Part shown: positions 59,376-64,000 of the stretch, in pieces | How the letters are laid out: the number at the start of each line of letters is the position of its first letter | Numbering within the stretch: position 1 is the first letter of the stretch | DNA from: Holdemania sp. Marseille-P2844 | GTDB lineage: Bacteria; Bacillota_I; Bacilli_A; Erysipelotrichales; Erysipelotrichaceae | Assembly (NCBI RefSeq): GCF_900120005.1 | Contig: NZ_LT635448.1 | Coordinates: forward strand, 329,151-393,150 | Length of the DNA stretch: 64,000 bases | Reading direction: 5' to 3' | Translations under genes and position numbers: made by a program | Notes under the pieces: generated by a model | Told to the model about the DNA's origin: nothing | Seen by the model: the letters and a program-made list of their open reading frames with translations, nothing else | Database searches by the model: none

Positions 59376-60607
59376 ATGATAGAAAGAAAGACATACTTAG
59401 ATCAGCTTTCAGCCTGGAAAGATGAAAAAGTCATCAAGGTGATCACCGGTATTCGCCGTTGCGGAAAATCGACACTATTAAAGCAAATGCAGGAACGTAT
59501 GATAAAAGAAGGGATAATAGAAGATCAAATTATTTCAATCAATTTTGATGGCTTGGAAGATGAAGCTTTGTTAGATTATAAGACACTATATGCTTTATTC
59601 AAAAGCAGTTTTGTTTAAATAAAAGGACCTATATCTTTCTTGATGAAATTCAAAGAGTAGAAGCTTTTGAAAAAGTCGTCGACAGTCTCTTTTTAAAGGA
59701 AAATGTGGATATTTATATAACAGTTTCCGATACTTATTTACTTTCTGGTGATTTAGTTACTTTATTGTCAGGGCGCTATATTGAAATTACGTTGTTGCCT
59801 TTATCCTTCAAGGAAGTTGTTGAAGCGCAAAAACCAGAGAATCTCGATCAGGCATTTTTGAACTATATGCGTAACGGCGGCTTTCCTTATCTTGCCACAG
59901 TGAACAAGACATCCGAAAAAGCTCCGGATTATCTGGAAGGAATTCTGAATACAGTCGTTGTAAAAGATATCGAAGAACGTCAGAATCGAAAAAATAACGA
60001 CGGGAATCAGCGAAAAACAACAGATGCGGCGTTATTGCTTACCATCGCTCGTTATTTGGCGAGTGTCGTTGGCAGTCCGGTATCCGCTAAAAAGGTAACA
60101 GATACGCTGATTTCCAGCGGCAGAAAAATTTCGCCGAATACCGTGAGCGATTACATGGAAGCTTTGTCAGAAGCGTTTATTTTTTACAAGGCAGATCGTT
60201 TTGACGTCGTAGGAAAACAATTACTGAAGGTTAATGCGAAATGGTATCTTGTGGATTTAGGACTTCGGACTGTGATGCTGCCGCGAAAGAATTATGATCT
60301 CGGTTTTTCGATTGAAAATATCGTATATTTAGAACTTCTACGAAGAAGATATCGCGTGTATATCGGTAAACTGGGAAATACAGAAATTGACTTTGTAGCT
60401 CAAAAACAGGATATAATCACGTATATTCAGGTAACAGCGAACATGACGGCGGAAGAAACGTTTAATCGTGAAATGAAGCCTCTGCAAAATATCCAGGATA
60501 ATTATGAGAAAATTGTTCTTACTTTGGATCGTTTTACACCCGGAAATTACAATGGAATTAAAGTCGTGAATGTCATTGACTGGCTGCTTGAAGAATCGAA
60601 TGCATAG
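59376..60607 (+). pseudogene. Frameshifted AAA ATPase with DUF4143 domain
   Basis: The N-terminal part (59376-59618, 80 residues) has a P-loop (GIRRCGKST, residues 25-33) and then stops. In another frame, starting about 59600, the protein continues with Walker B (YIFLDEIQRV) and a full C-terminal DUF4143 region up to 60607 (DFVAQKQD...TYIQV nuclease-like motif near the end). Restored, it would be about 410 residues, the usual length of this ATPase family. A one-base shift within 59590-59620, close to an A/T-rich run, breaks it. It could be a real loss, phase variation or an error. Confidence 0.8.
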
Positions 60608-61108
60608 GGGCGATATGTTCTTCGGTATTACGTGGTGTGCTCAGAATACGATCGAAAAAATCATGCAGGTCTGTAAAGCTCTGAGGACTGGTTAAAGATT
60701 TTAGTAAGTAAGCTTTAAGAATAGCCAAGGAAGGTGAGCGGAATAATGAATTATGAAATTGTAGAGGGAATTGATGAATCTTCTTATTTTGTTTTGCCCT
60801 GCCATCGTAAAGGGTAAGAAAAAAATATGCTATGATAATGTAGTGCTGAACCCGGTCAAAAAAAGTCTTTTATATACTATATGTGTGATGATCAAGATCC
60901 TGATTATGGTAATAATGATCCAGCAGCAATAAGACAACATATGAGGTGGTCATTGATTTTTATGACGGTTTGGAAAAAGACTGCGTAAAATGGTGAAAAA
61001 AACCCGAAAACCAATCTTATATCTCTATTATGAGACCTTAATTAAGTAAAGTTATGGCATGATTAAACGCAACGATGTCCTAATCTAATAATTCAAGTTC
61101 ACTTTTTT
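60608..61108. other. Intergenic stretch with short gene fragments
   Basis: About 500 AT-rich bases with no intact gene. A 23-codon frame (60746-60817) has a good ribosome site (AGGAAGGTGAG), and a 35-codon frame (60881-60988) reads protein-like (MCDDQDPDYGNNDPAA). Both look like remnants of decayed genes. Confidence 0.35.
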
Positions 61109-61177
61109 AGCAATTCAATTTTATCATTTTAGATTTTAATTATATCAAAATTTTAAAAATGATAAAATTGAATTGCT
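61109..61177. repeat. Inverted repeat element, copy 2
   Basis: Perfect 22-base arms: the left begins AGCAATTCAATTTTATCA (61109-61130) and the right ends TGATAAAATTGAATTGCT (61156-61177). It is related to the element at 59201-59259 and lies 117 bases before the fic start, with a TATAAT (61196-61201) just downstream. Confidence 0.75.
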
Positions 61178-61293
61178 TTTTGATAATATTGAATCTATAA
61201 TGAAACTGTCGGAAAGCATAAATTCTAAATTCGTTTAAATAGGAATTCTGATTTCTGGACTTATTGATGTTTCTCTGCAGAAAGGAGACGGAT

Positions 61294-62349
61294 ATGAAAA
61301 AATTTGAATATAGCGAATTATCGAAAAGTTTATTGACACCTCAAATTGTTTCCTTATTGACAACTATTCATGAATATAAAGGGGAACAAAATCTGTTTAT
61401 TGAATCCAATGCAGATAAATTAAGCGATCTTGTTGAAATTGCAAAGATTCAAAGCGTAGACGCGTCGAATAAGATTGAAGGCATTTATACATCTGATGAG
61501 CGATTAAAGAAAATTGTTATGGATAAAACGATGCCTAAGACCAGAAATGAGAAAGAAATAGCGGGTTATCGGGACATATTAAATATGATTCACGAAAACT
61601 ATGATTACATTCCGATTCGATCAAATTACTTTTTACAGCTGCATGGAGGGATGTATAAGTTTACAGGTTTAAGCATTGGTGGAAAATATAAGAATGCCGA
61701 TAATATCATCGCTGAAACGGATTCTCAAGGGAATAGTAAAATCAGATTTCGCCCCGTCGAATCATGGAGAACGCCTGAAGCTATTGATGAATTATGTGAT
61801 GCATACAATCAAGCCTTGAAAGATAATGTTGATCCACTTCTTTTGATGCCCATGTTTATTTTGGATTTCCTTTGCATTCATCCGTTTAATGATGGCAACG
61901 GAAGAATGAGCCGATTACTAACATTATTACTTTTGTATAAATCAGGCTATATTGTCGGCAAATATATCAGCATCGAAAAGCTAATTGAAACTACAAAAGA
62001 AAGCTATTATGAAGCTTTGCAGCAAAGTTCGCTAGGCTGGCATGAAAATAATAATGACTATACACCCTTTGTTGAATATTATCTAGGTGCCATTGTTGCC
62101 GCATATCGCGATTTTTCTTCACGAGTCCAAATTCTGATTGAATCCGGATTTTCTAAACCTGAAAGGGTACGCGCAATTATTAAACGAAATGTGGGCAAGA
62201 TTACAAAAGCGGAGATTATGAAACAATGTCCGGACATCAGTCAGATTACGATTCAAAGAGCTTTAATTGAATTAGTTGATAAAGGAGAAATCATCAAGAT
62301 TAGCGGAGGAAGATATACTTCCTATATTTGGAATGAGGAGAAAGAATAA
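61294..62349 (+). CDS. Class II Fic family protein (AMP-transferase) with C-terminal HTH
   Basis: A 351-residue Fic protein. The catalytic motif HPFNDGNGRMSR starts at H196. The N-terminal inhibitory motif S58-x-x-x-E62-G63 (SNKIEG) is present, so activity is self-inhibited as in class II Fic enzymes. A C-terminal winged helix (about residues 290-345) could bind DNA, perhaps the inverted repeats upstream. Fic proteins transfer AMP to target proteins. The ATG at 61294 has AAAGGAG upstream. Its stop overlaps the hsdM start by one base (TAATG), tying it to the restriction system. Confidence 0.93.
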   Translation: MKKFEYSELSKSLLTPQIVSLLTTIHEYKGEQNLFIESNADKLSDLVEIAKIQSVDASNKIEGIYTSDERLKKIVMDKTMPKTRNEKEIAGYRDILNMIHENYDYIPIRSNYFLQLHGGMYKFTGLSIGGKYKNADNIIAETDSQGNSKIRFRPVESWRTPEAIDELCDAYNQALKDNVDPLLLMPMFILDFLCIHPFNDGNGRMSRLLTLLLLYKSGYIVGKYISIEKLIETTKESYYEALQQSSLGWHENNNDYTPFVEYYLGAIVAAYRDFSSRVQILIESGFSKPERVRAIIKRNVGKITKAEIMKQCPDISQITIQRALIELVDKGEIIKISGGRYTSYIWNEEKE

Positions 62350-63851
62350 TGATTACAGGTGAATTAAAAAATAAGATTGATAGTTTATGGGATATCTTTG
62401 CGGCAGGTGGCTTAACCAATCCGTTAGAAGTTATTGAGCAAATAACGTATCTAATGTTCATTCGTGATTTAGATGATGTAGATAATAAAAATGCAAAAGA
62501 AAATGCGATACTGGGTTTACCCTTTAAAAGTATTTTCTCAGAACAAGTTCAAATTGGTGAAAGGTCAATTAATGGGAATCAACTTAAATGGTCAGTCTTT
62601 CATGATTTTCCTGCCGGCAAGATGTATGAGATTATGCAAGATTGGGTTTTTCCTTTTATTAAGAATCTACATGCTGATAAGAACAGTGCGTATTCAAAAT
62701 ACATGGATGATGCGATATTTAAATTACCAACTCCTTTAGTTTTATCTAAGGTCATTGATTCACTGGATGATATTTATGATTCTATGAGCAAATCTGAAAA
62801 AAAAGATATCCGAGGAGATGTATACGAATATCTTTTGTCGAAGATTGCGACGGCGGGCAGGAATGGTCAGTTCAGAACACCAAGACATATTATTGAAATG
62901 ATGGTCAAATTAGTAAATCCGAAACCAGAAGATACGATTTGTGATCCTGCTTGTGGAACCGCAGGATTTCTAGTTGAAGCCAGTACTTATCTTATCGACA
63001 CTTATAAAAATGATATTTTAATGAATAAGGAAAATCGAGATCACTACATGAATCATATGTTTCATGGTTTTGATATGGATCGAACGATGCTTCGAATTGG
63101 AGCCATGAACATGATGACACATGGGGTAGAATCTCCTTTCATTGAGTATCGGGACAGTCTTTCGGATCAAAATTTGGATCAGGATAAATACTCGTTAGTT
63201 TTAGCAAATCCTCCGTTTAAAGGCACATTAGATGCGGAATCCGTATCATCCGATCTGTTAAAAGTCGCTAAAACAAAAAAGACTGAGTTGTTATTCTTGG
63301 CTTTATTTATAAGAATGTTAAAGATTGGCGGTCGTTGCGCTTGTATTGTTCCGGACGGAGTTTTGTTTGGATCAAGCAACGCTCATGTGCAAATCAGAAA
63401 AGCGCTTATTGAGGAGAATCGACTGGAAGCTGTCATTTCCATGCCGTCTGGCGTATTTAAGCCATATGCCGGAGTTTCTACAGGAATCCTCATTTTCACG
63501 AAGACAGGTCACGGTGGAACAGATAAAGTCTGGTTCTATGATATGAAAGCTGACGGCTTTTCATTGGATGATAAACGTTCAATAGTCAAAGAAAATGATA
63601 TTCCAGATATCATTAATAGATTTAAAAACCTTGATAAAGAAATTGATAGAAAACGTACAGATCAAAGCTTCTTTGTCAATAAAGAAGAAATTGTGAATAA
63701 CAACTATGATCTTTCTATTAACAAATATAAAGAAGTCGTGTATGAAAAAGTGGAGTATGCGCCAACTCATGAAATACTTGCGGATATTGTGGCATTAAAC
63801 AAAGAAATAGATAAGAATTTAGAAGAACTAAAGGCTTTACTGGAAGGATAG
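62349..63851 (+). CDS. hsdM: Type I restriction-modification N6-adenine methyltransferase subunit
   Basis: A 500-residue HsdM protein. The N-terminal helical domain is followed by AdoMet motif I (DPACGTAGF, about residue 199) and catalytic motif IV NPPF (about residue 287). It methylates adenines in the target set by HsdS, protecting host DNA; with HsdR it forms the restriction complex. It starts within the fic stop (TAATG). HsdR is not in the window and may lie beyond the right edge. Confidence 0.96.
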   Translation: MITGELKNKIDSLWDIFAAGGLTNPLEVIEQITYLMFIRDLDDVDNKNAKENAILGLPFKSIFSEQVQIGERSINGNQLKWSVFHDFPAGKMYEIMQDWVFPFIKNLHADKNSAYSKYMDDAIFKLPTPLVLSKVIDSLDDIYDSMSKSEKKDIRGDVYEYLLSKIATAGRNGQFRTPRHIIEMMVKLVNPKPEDTICDPACGTAGFLVEASTYLIDTYKNDILMNKENRDHYMNHMFHGFDMDRTMLRIGAMNMMTHGVESPFIEYRDSLSDQNLDQDKYSLVLANPPFKGTLDAESVSSDLLKVAKTKKTELLFLALFIRMLKIGGRCACIVPDGVLFGSSNAHVQIRKALIEENRLEAVISMPSGVFKPYAGVSTGILIFTKTGHGGTDKVWFYDMKADGFSLDDKRSIVKENDIPDIINRFKNLDKEIDRKRTDQSFFVNKEEIVNNNYDLSINKYKEVVYEKVEYAPTHEILADIVALNKEIDKNLEELKALLEG

Positions 63852-63899
63852 AAAGGAGAAAAATCTGAATGATAAATTCGGATTTGTGGGGATGAATGG

Positions 63900-64000
63900 A
63901 TGAATAAAATTAAACTTTCATCAATATGTGATATACAGTCAGGTGGAACACCTTCAAGAGGAAAAGCAGAGTTTTGGAATGGAGGAACAATTCCTTGGGT
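63900..64000 (+). CDS. hsdS: Type I restriction specificity subunit, N-terminal fragment
   Basis: The gene starts at ATG 63900 and runs off the window. The visible N-terminus (LSSICDIQSGGTPSRG, then FWNGGTIPWV) is the start of the first target-recognition domain of HsdS. A short open frame (63869-63895) with the better ribosome site AAAGGAG ends just before this ATG and may couple translation. Confidence 0.9.
   Translation, partial: MNKIKLSSICDIQSGGTPSRGKAEFWNGGTIPW

Overview
The window looks like chromosome of a Gram-positive gut Firmicute, most likely an Erysipelotrichia relative of Holdemania. This is inferred from gene content (PTS systems, LytTR two-component system, large CBS/DRTGG pyrophosphatase, a threonylcarbamoyl-AMP synthase-rpiB-upp-atp block), strong AGGAGG ribosome sites and GTG/TTG starts; no 16S gene is present. 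Most of the window is moderately GC-rich. Two stretches (about 26.9-29.1 kb and 59.1-64 kb) are AT-rich and carry defence genes and gene remnants, suggesting transfer.

Layout: 0-1.6 kb holds the end of a mannose-type PTS and a SIS-domain sugar-amine deglycase. 1.7-5.2 kb holds a MATE transporter, two small unknown genes (one frameshifted) and glyA. 5.3-7.4 kb holds a minus-strand LytTR response regulator and GHKL histidine kinase. 8.1-26.8 kb is catabolic cluster A: a LicT-type RNA antiterminator site, EIIA, antiterminator, EIIBC, an M81 metallopeptidase, an RpiR regulator, an M24-fold protein, two more M81 genes, AbrB-type and MFS transporters, two GH1 phospho-glycosidases, an AEC carrier, a MATE exporter and a HAD phosphatase. 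27.1-29.1 kb holds an AbiE-type toxin-antitoxin pair and a Fic remnant. 29.2-31.3 kb holds an S9 peptidase. 31.4-46.1 kb is cluster B: a second, nearly identical antiterminator site, then four M81 genes, an M20 amidase, two more M81 genes and three GH1 enzymes. 46.9-57.6 kb is housekeeping: tsaC, rpiB, ppaC, upp and the whole F1Fo ATP synthase operon. 57.8-59.1 kb holds an amidohydrolase. 59.2-64 kb is a defence island: a frameshifted AAA/DUF4143 ATPase, a class II Fic protein, hsdM and the start of hsdS.

The standout is clusters A and B together: nine intact M81 (MlrC-like) metallopeptidase paralogs within 30 kb, five GH1 enzymes that all carry the 6-phosphoglycoside-type Ser/Lys/Tyr loop, a glucose-family PTS, an M20 amidase, an M24-fold protein lacking the usual metal ligands, and several transporters. 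Both operons start with the same promoter-antiterminator-terminator module, so one LicT-type regulator probably controls both. The simplest model is PTS uptake of a family of beta-glycosides, cleavage of the phosphorylated sugar by GH1, and opening of amide, lactam or peptide bonds in the aglycones by the M81, M20 and M24-type enzymes. The substrate is unknown.

Other points: the ATP synthase c subunit carries two carboxylates in the pattern of Na+-binding rotors, and glyA is separated by about 40 kb from the tsaC/rpiB/upp/atp genes it commonly accompanies in Firmicutes.
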